Positions 33,108-42,232 are shown, numbered from the stretch's first letter. The stretch: 49,232 bases of DNA from an uncultured Lachnospiraceae bacterium (GCA_910588285.1 CAJUQB010000030.1:1-49232); one strand, 5' to 3'. The notes: generated by a model from the letters alone, not told the origin. A program made the numbers and translations.

Positions 33108-34541
33108 ATGTCAAAGAAAAGATTAGCTGCAACGGTAGTGGTATTAGCCATTATGGTGATATTGAATCTTCTGATTGCAAGGTATTACCATATACCAGTT
33201 GAAAATAAAAAAATCGAATTAAAGCTGGATGTACTTTCCGATCAGGGGAATACCTTTGAGCTGTTCTATCAGGAGGAAGGGGACGCAGAGTTCCACCCGG
33301 AAAAGGCGGTCCAGTGGGAGTATCAGACCCCCGGCCAGGTGCAGGAGATAACGTTCCAGCTGCCAGCGGCAGCAACTTATGTAAGGCTGGACTTTGGCAT
33401 GAAGGCAGCGGAAAGCACTGTCAGCAATGTGGCTCTTAAGTATAGCCGTTATGAGAGGACATTGCAGAAGGATGTGCTTCTGGATACGATTCGGGAGAAT
33501 GATATTGCAGGAGTTACGTCAGGGGATGATAGCGCAGATGGGAAGGCTGCGAATGGTTTCCGGGTAGATGCAAAGGCAGGGGATCCTTATCTTGTGTGGG
33601 ATGCCGCCAGCTGGGAGCTGCGCTCAGTGGTGTCCGGGGGCAGCGCCACCCTGGAGCTTGTATTCAAGATCCTGATGTGCGTATGCATCGACCTTATTTT
33701 TTTCGTGGCCCTTGCCAAGGCCAAAGAATTGAAATCCTTGCCGATTGAACTGATTCATAACCGCAGGCTGATGTTCAGCCTGGCTAAAAATGATTTTAAG
33801 ACGAAATATGCAGGCTCCTATCTGGGGATTTTCTGGGCTTTTGTGCAGCCGATTGTTACGGTATTACTCTACTGGTTTGTATTTGAAAAGGGGTTAAAAG
33901 CAGGAGGGATCAATACAAGGGTCGGGATCACCGTTCCCTTTGTCCTGTGGCTGGTGGCTGGTCTGGTGCCCTGGTTTTTCTTCCAGGATGTACTGAATGG
34001 AGCGACCAATGCATTAATTGAATATAATTATTTGGTGAAAAAGGTAGTATTTAAGATCAGTATTCTGCCTATCATAAAGATGATATCAGCCCTTTTTGTC
34101 CATGGATTTTTCGTGGTATTTATGTTGATATTATACACGGCAATGGGATATATTCCGCAACCGAGCTGGATTCAGATTATCTATTATACGATCTGTATCT
34201 TTATGCTGACGCTGGGGATTAGTTATGCAACCTGTGCGATTGTGGTGTTTTTTCGAGATCTGAGCCAGATTATTAATATCGTTCTGCAGGTTGGAACCTG
34301 GATGACGCCTATCATGTGGAATATACAGAGCGTGGAGCTGCATCCGATACTGGCTGGAATCCTGAAGGCAAATCCCATGTATTATGTGGTGGAGGGATAT
34401 CGGCAGGCTTTGATTACCAATGAATGGGTATGGGATAATCCGGGAGGGACAATTTATTTCTGGATTGTGGTAGCAGGATGCTTTGGCATTGGTTCCTATG
34501 TGTTTAAGAAGCTGCGGGTTCATTTTGCGGATGTGCTGTAG
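33108..34541 (+). CDS. wzm: Wzm-type polysaccharide ABC exporter permease with N-terminal extracytoplasmic domain
   Basis: This is the permease of an ABC exporter for O-antigen-like or teichoic-type glycans. The C-terminal part from about residue 220 (SLAKNDFKTKYAGSYLGIFW) is a normal ABC2-type permease with six spans. Ahead of it is an unusual block: one span (about 7-25), a beta-rich extracytoplasmic segment of about 155 residues, and a second span (about 185-205). At 477 residues it is about 200 longer than typical Wzm. ATG 33108 is chosen because AAGGAG (33097-33102) lies 5 nt upstream. Its ATPase partner is separated from it by the next gene. Confidence 0.88.
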   Translation: MSKKRLAATVVVLAIMVILNLLIARYYHIPVENKKIELKLDVLSDQGNTFELFYQEEGDAEFHPEKAVQWEYQTPGQVQEITFQLPAAATYVRLDFGMKAAESTVSNVALKYSRYERTLQKDVLLDTIRENDIAGVTSGDDSADGKAANGFRVDAKAGDPYLVWDAASWELRSVVSGGSATLELVFKILMCVCIDLIFFVALAKAKELKSLPIELIHNRRLMFSLAKNDFKTKYAGSYLGIFWAFVQPIVTVLLYWFVFEKGLKAGGINTRVGITVPFVLWLVAGLVPWFFFQDVLNGATNALIEYNYLVKKVVFKISILPIIKMISALFVHGFFVVFMLILYTAMGYIPQPSWIQIIYYTICIFMLTLGISYATCAIVVFFRDLSQIINIVLQVGTWMTPIMWNIQSVELHPILAGILKANPMYYVVEGYRQALITNEWVWDNPGGTIYFWIVVAGCFGIGSYVFKKLRVHFADVL

Positions 34542-34558
34542 GAAGGAGAAAAGCTGTT

Positions 34559-36157
34559 ATGGGGTTTTATTTAAATCCGGGGAATGACGGTTTTCGGAGA
34601 GCGGTTCGGTCACAGATCTATGTGGATAAGACAGGACTGATTGCCTATACGAATCAGTGTTTCCAAACGGAACAGCAATATATCTGCGTCAGCAGGCCGC
34701 GGCGCTTCGGGAAGTCTATGGCGCTGAACATGCTTGCTGCATACTATAGCCGCGGCTGTGACTCGCGGGAGCTGTTTTCCGGCCTGGAGATTGAAGGTTG
34801 CAAAACCTACGAGGAATATCTGAATCAATACGATGTGATTTTATTGAATATGCAGCAGTTTTTGATTGGCGCCAGGGGTCAGGAGGCAACAGAATATCTG
34901 GAGCAGGAAGTGCAGGAAGAGCTATGGGAGCAATATGGTGAGGTGATAAAGAGACAGGATCTGGGGCTTGCTGATACCTTGCGGAGAATTTACAGCAGGA
35001 CGGGCCGGCAGTTTGTTTTTCTGATTGATGAGTGGGACTGCATGATGCGGGAACGTCAGGAATCGGAAGAGCTGCAGAAGCAGTATCTGGATTTCCTGCG
35101 GAATCTTCTGAAGGACCAGCCCTATGTGGCTCTTGCTTATGCCACAGGGATTCTGCCTGTGAAAAAGTATGGGCAGCATTCGGCATTGAATATGTTTTGG
35201 GAGTATTCCATGACAGATCAGAAGTCATTGGAGGAATATACAGGCTTCACAGAAGAAGAGGTAGAGGAGCTGTGTAAGCGGTTTGATATGGATTTTGACG
35301 AAGCAAGCGGATGGTATGACGGCTATAGGCTGAAGCAGTTCCAACATATATACAATCCGAAATCAGTCGTGGAGGCTATGATCTGTCGTAAATATTCAAA
35401 TTACTGGACTTCCACAGAGACCTATGATGCATTAAAGGTTTATATGGATATGGATTTTGACGGACTTCGGGCTGGTATTGTGCGGATGCTGGGAGGGGAG
35501 CGTGTTCCGGTGAATACCCGCAGCTTCCGGAACGATATGCGTACCTTTGAGACGAAGGACGATGTGCTGACGCTGCTGATCCACCTGGGATATCTGGGGT
35601 ATGATTCGGAAGAAAAGAAAGCCTTTATTCCGAATAAAGAGATCATAGAGGAATTTGAGACCTCTATGAGTGTGAGCGGCTGGGCGGAGGTTATGCGTGT
35701 TCTGAAAGCATCGGAAAAGCTGCTGGAGGATACCCTGCGCGGCGACGAGGAGGCAGTAGCCAGAGGGCTTGATCTGGCTCATACAGAGGTGGCGTCTATT
35801 TTGACTTATAATGATGAGAATTCCCTGGGCTGTGCTATCGGGCTTGCCTATTACAGCGCGAGGAAGGATTACAGAATGATTCGGGAGTTGCCTACGGGAC
35901 GGGGCTTTGCAGATGTGGTATTCTTGCCGCTGCCTTTTTCCAGGAAGCCGGCTTTGGTAGTGGAATTGAAATATGATAAGTCGGCGGATGCGGCAATTCG
36001 GCAGATTAAGGAGCGCCGCTATACCCAGGTGTTGGAGGGATATACAGGAGAGATTCTGCTGGTAGGGGTTAATTATGATAAGGACAGCGGGAAGCGTCAT
36101 ACCTGTGTGATTGAGAGGGCAAAGAGACAAAATGGACGAGATAGCAATACGAATTGA
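34559..36157 (+). CDS. AAA-ATPase-like / PD-(D/E)XK nuclease-domain protein (PF09820 + PF08011)
   Basis: A 532-residue protein of a family common in gut Firmicutes and Bacteroidetes whose function is unknown. The N-terminal part has YVDKTGLIAY and a Walker A-like SRPRRFGKSMAL (about residues 47-58), with VFLIDEWDCMM as Walker B. The C-terminal part (about 440-515) has GRGFADVVFLP and VVELKYDKS, the Asp and Glu-x-Lys of a PD-(D/E)XK nuclease fold. It lies between wzm and wzt and overlaps wzt by 26 bp, so it is cotranscribed with the exporter. A direct role in export is not established. Confidence 0.85.
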   Translation: MGFYLNPGNDGFRRAVRSQIYVDKTGLIAYTNQCFQTEQQYICVSRPRRFGKSMALNMLAAYYSRGCDSRELFSGLEIEGCKTYEEYLNQYDVILLNMQQFLIGARGQEATEYLEQEVQEELWEQYGEVIKRQDLGLADTLRRIYSRTGRQFVFLIDEWDCMMRERQESEELQKQYLDFLRNLLKDQPYVALAYATGILPVKKYGQHSALNMFWEYSMTDQKSLEEYTGFTEEEVEELCKRFDMDFDEASGWYDGYRLKQFQHIYNPKSVVEAMICRKYSNYWTSTETYDALKVYMDMDFDGLRAGIVRMLGGERVPVNTRSFRNDMRTFETKDDVLTLLIHLGYLGYDSEEKKAFIPNKEIIEEFETSMSVSGWAEVMRVLKASEKLLEDTLRGDEEAVARGLDLAHTEVASILTYNDENSLGCAIGLAYYSARKDYRMIRELPTGRGFADVVFLPLPFSRKPALVVELKYDKSADAAIRQIKERRYTQVLEGYTGEILLVGVNYDKDSGKRHTCVIERAKRQNGRDSNTN

Positions 36158-37394
36158 CAATGTAAGCAAATTATATAAATTGTATGACAAGCCGATGGAT
36201 CGCTTGAAGGAATCCCTGGGATTCTCGAAGAAGAAGCGGTACAAGGAGCATTATGCTCTTTCAAATGTCTCCTTTGATGTGAAGAAGGGGGAGACTGTGG
36301 GAATTATCGGTACTAATGGCGCTGGGAAGTCGACGATATTGAAGATTATCACTGGCGTGCTGAATCCAACTTCGGGGAATGTTCAGATTAATGGAAGGAT
36401 TTCAGCTCTTCTGGAGTTGGGGGCCGGATTTAATATGGAATATACCGGGATTGAGAATATTTACCTCAATGGAACTATGATTGGATTTTCCAGGGAGGAG
36501 ATCAGTCAGAAGCTGGATGATATCCTGGCATTTGCGGATATTGGGGATTTTGTGAATCAGCCGGTGAAAACCTATTCCAGCGGTATGTTTGTGCGGCTGG
36601 CTTTTGCAGTGGCTATTAATATCGAGCCGGAGATATTGATTGTGGACGAGGCATTGTCGGTGGGGGATGTGTTTTTTCAGGCGAAGTGCTTTCATAAGTT
36701 TGAAGAGTTTAAGGAGATGGGGAAGACGATTTTGTTTGTGAGCCATGATCTGGGGAGTATTGGGCGTTATTGTGATAGAGTGATTTTACTGAATAAAGGC
36801 GTAAAATTAGCACAGGGAACCGCCAAAGAGATGGTGGATTTATATAAAAAAGTATTGGTCGATCAAATAGAGACCGATACGCTGGAGAATAAAGAAAGCT
36901 TGGAAGATAAGTGTGATACATTAATTTGGAAAAATAATTATATGGTAAATCCGAACTGCCAGGAATATGGAGATGGAAAAGCAGAAATTGTCGATTATGC
37001 AATTATAGATTCTCAACAATTGTATACAAATAGTATTGTAAAAAATACGGAATTTTCCATAAAGCTTAAAGTTAAATTCAAAGAGCAGATAGAAGAGCCT
37101 ATTTTGGCATTTACCATTCGTGATCTGAAAGGAACGGATGTAACCGGAACAAATACAATGTACGAAAAAGTTAATATAAATGTGAAAGAACCAGGGCAGG
37201 AAATTGTTGTGACATTTAAACAGCCTTTGGATTTGCAGGGGGGGGAGTATTTGCTTTCATTTGGTTGTACAGGATATAGAGATGGTAAATTTAATGTGTA
37301 TCATCGTTTATATGATGTATGTAATTTGACAGTAATATCAGATAAAAATACGGTTGGATTTTATGATATGAATTCAGTTATTAAGGTGGAGTAA
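36132..37394 (+). CDS. wzt: Wzt-type ATPase with C-terminal glycan-recognition domain
   Basis: This is the ATPase of the glycan exporter. Residues 1 to about 235 form the nucleotide-binding domain: Walker A GTNGAGKST, signature YSSGMFVRLAFA, Walker B ILIVDEALSVGD and H-loop SHDL. Residues about 250-420 form a beta-rich C-terminal domain like Wzt-C of E. coli O8/O9a, which recognises the chain-end cap. By hand count, GC is about 45-50% at 36541-36600 and 36721-36780, but about 22-33% in the lines from 36841 to 37080, a switch at the domain boundary. ATG 36132 lies inside the end of the previous gene. Confidence 0.92.
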   Translation: MDEIAIRIDNVSKLYKLYDKPMDRLKESLGFSKKKRYKEHYALSNVSFDVKKGETVGIIGTNGAGKSTILKIITGVLNPTSGNVQINGRISALLELGAGFNMEYTGIENIYLNGTMIGFSREEISQKLDDILAFADIGDFVNQPVKTYSSGMFVRLAFAVAINIEPEILIVDEALSVGDVFFQAKCFHKFEEFKEMGKTILFVSHDLGSIGRYCDRVILLNKGVKLAQGTAKEMVDLYKKVLVDQIETDTLENKESLEDKCDTLIWKNNYMVNPNCQEYGDGKAEIVDYAIIDSQQLYTNSIVKNTEFSIKLKVKFKEQIEEPILAFTIRDLKGTDVTGTNTMYEKVNINVKEPGQEIVVTFKQPLDLQGGEYLLSFGCTGYRDGKFNVYHRLYDVCNLTVISDKNTVGFYDMNSVIKVE

Positions 37395-37401
37395 GGAAGA
37401 G

Positions 37402-38316
37402 ATGGAAGAAAACATTGGGAAGGTACGATTGGATTATCAGTATTACAGTGGTAATGATTTATATTGTGATGGCGAAATAGAAGATGAATTGCTTGAAATT
37501 GCAAAAAAATATCAAAGTGAAACAGCCTTGAATCAAGTTATCTTTCAAAGGAAGAAGTGGCCAATTCTATATCATTTCTCTCATATAAGAAAAAACATCG
37601 TAGAATGGCTGCCAATAAAGAAAGAAGAGACTGTTTTGGAAATTGGGGCAGGATGCGGTGCGATCACGGGCGCGTTGGCAAAAAAGGCACAGATGGTTAC
37701 ATGTGTCGATCTGTCGAAAAAGAGAAGTATGATTAATGCGTATCGAAACCAGCAATATGATAATATTGAAATTTTTGTGGGGAATTACAAAGATATAGAA
37801 GGCCATTTAGAAAAATATGATTATATTACTTTAATTGGCGTTTTAGAGTATGCAGAATTATATATGGAGGATGAGAACGCGTATATTCATCTGTTGAAAA
37901 GTGTAAAGGGGCATTTGAAGGATAATGGAAAGCTTATAATTGCGATAGAAAATAGGTTGGGGTTAAAATACTTTGCAGGATGTAAGGAGGATCACGTAGG
38001 GGAATATTTCAAGGGTATAGAGGGTTATTCTACTACAAAAGGAGTGAAAACCTTTTCCAAAAAGGAATTAGAGATGATTATGCATACATGCGAATTTTCA
38101 TCATACCGTTTTTTTTATCCGTATCCAGATTATAAATTTTCAACTTGCATTTATTCAGATGACTATTTGCCCAAAGCTGGTGAGTTAAATAATAATATTA
38201 GAAATTTCGATATGGAGAGAATGTTGCTTTTTGATGAAAGCAAGGTATTTGATTCGTTGATAGAAAATGGTCTGTTTCCCCTATTTTCCAATTCATTTTT
38301 AGTGGTGGCAGAGTAA
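37402..38316 (+). CDS. SAM-dependent methyltransferase, possible half of a WbdD-like chain terminator
   Basis: A 304-residue class I methyltransferase. Motif I is VLEIGAGCGAITG (residues 78-90), followed by VTCVDLSKKRS and the motif IV-like ITLIGVLEY. In WbdD of E. coli O9a a methyltransferase caps the exported polymer together with a kinase domain. Here the next gene, 10 bp downstream with its own ACGGAGG ribosome site, encodes a kinase-like protein, so the two activities are on separate chains. Target is inferred from context: it could also methylate a sugar precursor. The gene lies 7 bp after wzt. Confidence 0.8.
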   Translation: MEENIGKVRLDYQYYSGNDLYCDGEIEDELLEIAKKYQSETALNQVIFQRKKWPILYHFSHIRKNIVEWLPIKKEETVLEIGAGCGAITGALAKKAQMVTCVDLSKKRSMINAYRNQQYDNIEIFVGNYKDIEGHLEKYDYITLIGVLEYAELYMEDENAYIHLLKSVKGHLKDNGKLIIAIENRLGLKYFAGCKEDHVGEYFKGIEGYSTTKGVKTFSKKELEMIMHTCEFSSYRFFYPYPDYKFSTCIYSDDYLPKAGELNNNIRNFDMERMLLFDESKVFDSLIENGLFPLFSNSFLVVAE

Positions 38317-38326
38317 ACGGAGGCAT

Positions 38327-39679
38327 ATGATGGCAGATATAATATATGCAAAATATTCAAACGATAGAAATCCCCAATATGCAATTTTGACAACGATTGA
38401 GACGGATAACGGGAATAAATGGGTCTGCAAGAAGGCGATGTTTCCAGAGGCAGAAGAGCATGTTCAGGCGCTTGTAAAATATAGAGAAAAGCTTGAAAAA
38501 CAGTATGCTAAAAGCGGATTTCGATTTTTGGAGGGAGCCATAGAAGGGGATTCCATTCGATTCCCCTTTGTGCAAGGACAAGCATTATCCGAAAAAATTA
38601 TAGGATTTTTTCAGATAGGCGAACAAGAGAAAGCATATGAGCTGATTAAAACCTTTGCTCAGAAATTATGTTTGCCCGAAAGTCTGCATAAATTTAAAAA
38701 AACAGATAAATTTAGTGAAATATTTGGTGACATGGTATTTGAGCAGGAATTAGATGCCATGGATTTCTGCGATATTGATCTGATTTGTGAAAATATATTC
38801 TTGGAACAGGAATGGGTTGTTATTGATTATGAATGGACATTTGAATTTGATATTCCGGTGAATTATGTTTTGTATCGGGCAATTTACTATTTATTTAAGG
38901 AAAACGATTGGGGGATTCGCACAAATAAGGTATATGAGATGCTGGGAATCCAAGAGAAAGAGATCTTGATGTACGAGCAAATGGAGTTGAATTTTCAGAG
39001 CTATATTGGTAATACCAGCTTGCCTCTTTATAAATTAAGGGATTCGATAGGAATGCCTTTAATTAATGTTGGAGAGGCTGCCGAATTCTATAAAGATTAT
39101 CAATATCGAGGGAAAATACAGGTATATTATAATCAGGGGAAAGGCTATTTTGAAAACGAATCTGTATATTTGGAAAATAAATATGATAAAGAAGGGAGAT
39201 TTTCCATTGAAATTCAAGTAGATAAGGATACAAAAGAATTGCGATTGGATCCCATGAATGGACAGGGGATTGTTCTGTTAAGCAGAGTGGAGAATCAGAA
39301 TGGAGAACCGTTAAATTATTATCATAATGGAAAAAGCATTGGAGAAAATTTGATATGTTTTGATGAATATGATACACAGATCTATATTATGTTGCCCGAA
39401 GATAAAAACAATAAGAAGATATATGTAGATGGTGTGATGGAGTTCGGAAATCGTGATATTGAGGAGTATTTGTGTTCGGGGGTTTCAAAATATGAAGATA
39501 CGATCCTAGATTGCCAAAATCAGATACAGGATTGTCAAAATGAAAATATGCAATTAGAAAAAGAAAAGAATATGTTGGAAGAAGAAAATGCTAGATTAGA
39601 GCAACAGATAAAATCAATGGAAAGCACGAAGGTGTGGAGATTATACGAAAAATATAGAAAATTGGTTAAAAAGAGGTAG
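38327..39679 (+). CDS. Kinase-like protein with C-terminal coiled coil, possible WbdD-like partner
   Basis: A 450-residue protein. It shows a degenerate protein/aminoglycoside-kinase pattern: WVCKKAM (K35/K36) as ATP-binding lysine, FVQGQAL as hinge, D151-x4-N156 as catalytic loop, and IDYEW with D167 as metal-binding Asp. Residues about 255-375 look beta-rich. Residues about 389-432 form a heptad-like coiled coil, ending in a basic amphipathic tail (WRLYEKYRKLVKKR). WbdD has methyltransferase, kinase, coiled-coil ruler and membrane-binding helix in one chain. The coil here is much shorter than that of O9a WbdD. Kinase activity is inference. Tandem ATGs at 38327 and 38330 follow ACGGAGG. Confidence 0.6.
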   Translation: MMADIIYAKYSNDRNPQYAILTTIETDNGNKWVCKKAMFPEAEEHVQALVKYREKLEKQYAKSGFRFLEGAIEGDSIRFPFVQGQALSEKIIGFFQIGEQEKAYELIKTFAQKLCLPESLHKFKKTDKFSEIFGDMVFEQELDAMDFCDIDLICENIFLEQEWVVIDYEWTFEFDIPVNYVLYRAIYYLFKENDWGIRTNKVYEMLGIQEKEILMYEQMELNFQSYIGNTSLPLYKLRDSIGMPLINVGEAAEFYKDYQYRGKIQVYYNQGKGYFENESVYLENKYDKEGRFSIEIQVDKDTKELRLDPMNGQGIVLLSRVENQNGEPLNYYHNGKSIGENLICFDEYDTQIYIMLPEDKNNKKIYVDGVMEFGNRDIEEYLCSGVSKYEDTILDCQNQIQDCQNENMQLEKEKNMLEEENARLEQQIKSMESTKVWRLYEKYRKLVKKR

Positions 39680-39690
39680 AAGAGTAGAAA

Positions 39691-42225
39691 ATGAGCGATA
39701 AAATAACATATATTATTGATAGTACTCAGATAGTAAGAGAGGGAATGAATAACCTTCTTGTCATTTCCGGGTGGGCTGTCGCAGAGAGTGGCCTGGAGGT
39801 TAAAATCCAAATAGATGCTGGAAGCAACTGGATGCAATATCGATTTTGGAGAGAAGATGTTTGTAAGGAGGATTCCCAAAATCGGTGTGGATTTTATCTG
39901 TATATATGGATGGAAAGGTTTAAAAGCAGTGTGAATATCATGTTTTCTACTGCTAAGGAAGAGCGGAAAATTGTGCTGCCCATCGCCGGTATATTATTGA
40001 AGCAAAAGATAAAAAATTTGTCCTCAAAACCCCAAGGTAAATATGGAATACCTTTTCGGTCATTCAATGTTACAAAGAATATCATGTATTGCCTTGATTC
40101 TATCTATTATAATGAAGAAAGCAGAAAGGTGGCTATATCAGGGTGGACTATTTCGGAGGCAGGAGAAGTAGGTGTATCAATAAATGGAAATGGAAATATA
40201 CAATGGAAAAACAGAGAAGATGTTGTGGAAAGCTTCAAGGAATTAATGGAGGTAAAGAAAGCGTGTGGATTTAGAGGAGAGGTTGCCTTTTTAGATCAAG
40301 ATGTAATCTGCAGCATATGTATGGATGCAAAGGAGGATGGACTGATCTACATCGAGTATTTGCTCGATACGCTACAGAACTGTACACAAATAGATTACGG
40401 CAATTCGAAAAGTAGAGGATTCGGCCTGAAAAATATTAAGGAAATTTATCCGAATTTAAAAATGAGACAAAAATATGGGAAGGAAGGAGTACTATATAAG
40501 CGTAGAGAATATGATATCTGGAATCATGAGAATGATTTAAATAATTTGAAATATCAATGGAGTGAAATAGCAATACCGGATGAATATATTGCAATTCAGA
40601 AAAAACAGCCACTGATTAGTGTTGTATCAGCTATTTGGCTAACGGAATCAAATAAAGAAGATATATGTATCATGATGGAGAGCCTGCGGGAACAGCAATA
40701 CAAGAATTATGAGGTTGTATTTTGCGGAGCAGAAAAATATAGAGCCTGGATTGAGGAGAAGTTTTCGCAGGTGAATTATGTGGGATACGATTGTGAAGAT
40801 CAGTACCAATGCCTGGATGAAGCCTTAAAACAGGCAAAGGGTGAATGGATTTGCTGTATTGAACAGGAAGATAAAGTGTCTCCATATTTCTTGTCTACCT
40901 TTATAGAACATATCAATGAGAATCGTAGCGTACAGGCCATATATCAAGATTATGATATATGCTATAAGGGTATTCCTCAAATTAAAGTACAGAGAACAGA
41001 GTCGTTTGCGCAGGATGAAAATTTCGAAATGATGCTTGTGGGTACTTGTATTAATAGACAGTGGATGAGCAACTTAAAGGAAATGGAGAAATTTCGGTTG
41101 TCATGTGGGAAGGATAAAACTGTACATGAGAGACGAGTAGTATATCATTATAATGCTACGCAGAGCCCCTGGAATAAGAGCAAAACGAATATTATTGCAT
41201 TTTATTTGACGCAGTACCATATTACGGAGGAAAATAATAAATGGTGGGGCGAGGGCTTTACGGAATGGCGGAATGTACGGAGAGGCGTGCCGATGTTCGA
41301 AGGACATAATCAGCCTCGGGTACCTGCGGATTTAGGATATTATGATCTGGTTGAGGATAGAAGCATTCAATACAAGCAGATTGATTTGGCTAAGAAATAT
41401 AATATTTATGGTTTCTGCTATTATTATTATTGGTTTGAGGGAAAGCGCTTGCTGCGAAAGCCATTGGATCAATTTATGGAAAATAAAGATCTGGATATTC
41501 CGTTCTGTATCTGTTGGGCAAACGAGACATGGTCAAAGCGTTGGGATGGACAGGATAGTGAAATATTAATGCAGCAGGTGCATAATAAACGGACAGATAT
41601 TGCATTTATTCAGGACGCTATTCCCATGTTTAGGGATGAACGGTATATCAGAATAGACGGAAAGCCATTGCTGCTGATTTATAGGATTAATCTTTTTCCG
41701 GAACCCTATAAAACCATTCAGCGATGGAAGAAGATTTGCAGGGAAAACGGAGTGGGTGATATTCATGTTTCTATTGTCCAGTCATTTGGAATGGTAGATC
41801 ATAGAATTTATGGTGCAGACTCTTCCGTGGAATTTCCGCCGCACAAAATAGTTGGAAACCAAATTAATGAAGAGGTTCTTCCTGCTGGAAGTACGTTTTC
41901 AGGAAATATTTATAGCTATCAGGAAATCGTGGAAAATCTGTCAGTGATTCAAAAGCGGGATTATTATATGATACCTGGAAGCATGATGCAGTGGGATAAT
42001 ACTGCCAGGCGGATGGACAAGTCCAATATATTTACGGATTTTGATCCAGAATTATATCGAAGATGGATGATCCGTAATCACTATTATGCAAAAATATATA
42101 ATAAGACGAATTTTACCTTTGTTAATGCTTGGAATGAATGGGCAGAGGGAACATATTTAGAGCCTGATGAAAAATATGGAACGGCACTGTTGGAAATATC
42201 CAGAGAGGTTACTAATTATAAATAG
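39691..42225 (+). CDS. WbsX-family glycosyltransferase with GT2-like and duplicated beta modules
   Basis: An 844-residue multidomain protein. Residues about 1-115 and 125-235 are two related modules, each with GW[AT], R-E-D-V and C-G-F motifs (G27-W28, R54-V57, C66-F68; G151-W152, R175-V178, C192-F194). Residues about 306-450 look like a GT2 domain without a clear DXD. Residues about 495-840 are a WbsX domain (PF14307): AFYLTQYH, WWGEGFTEW, YYYYWFEGKRLL, CWANETWSKRWDG and the final NAWNEWAEGTYLEPD. WbsX proteins occur in O-antigen clusters and resemble GH99-fold enzymes; their reaction is not settled. Confidence 0.82.
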   Translation: MSDKITYIIDSTQIVREGMNNLLVISGWAVAESGLEVKIQIDAGSNWMQYRFWREDVCKEDSQNRCGFYLYIWMERFKSSVNIMFSTAKEERKIVLPIAGILLKQKIKNLSSKPQGKYGIPFRSFNVTKNIMYCLDSIYYNEESRKVAISGWTISEAGEVGVSINGNGNIQWKNREDVVESFKELMEVKKACGFRGEVAFLDQDVICSICMDAKEDGLIYIEYLLDTLQNCTQIDYGNSKSRGFGLKNIKEIYPNLKMRQKYGKEGVLYKRREYDIWNHENDLNNLKYQWSEIAIPDEYIAIQKKQPLISVVSAIWLTESNKEDICIMMESLREQQYKNYEVVFCGAEKYRAWIEEKFSQVNYVGYDCEDQYQCLDEALKQAKGEWICCIEQEDKVSPYFLSTFIEHINENRSVQAIYQDYDICYKGIPQIKVQRTESFAQDENFEMMLVGTCINRQWMSNLKEMEKFRLSCGKDKTVHERRVVYHYNATQSPWNKSKTNIIAFYLTQYHITEENNKWWGEGFTEWRNVRRGVPMFEGHNQPRVPADLGYYDLVEDRSIQYKQIDLAKKYNIYGFCYYYYWFEGKRLLRKPLDQFMENKDLDIPFCICWANETWSKRWDGQDSEILMQQVHNKRTDIAFIQDAIPMFRDERYIRIDGKPLLLIYRINLFPEPYKTIQRWKKICRENGVGDIHVSIVQSFGMVDHRIYGADSSVEFPPHKIVGNQINEEVLPAGSTFSGNIYSYQEIVENLSVIQKRDYYMIPGSMMQWDNTARRMDKSNIFTDFDPELYRRWMIRNHYYAKIYNKTNFTFVNAWNEWAEGTYLEPDEKYGTALLEISREVTNYK

Positions 42226-42232
42226 GTGAAAT

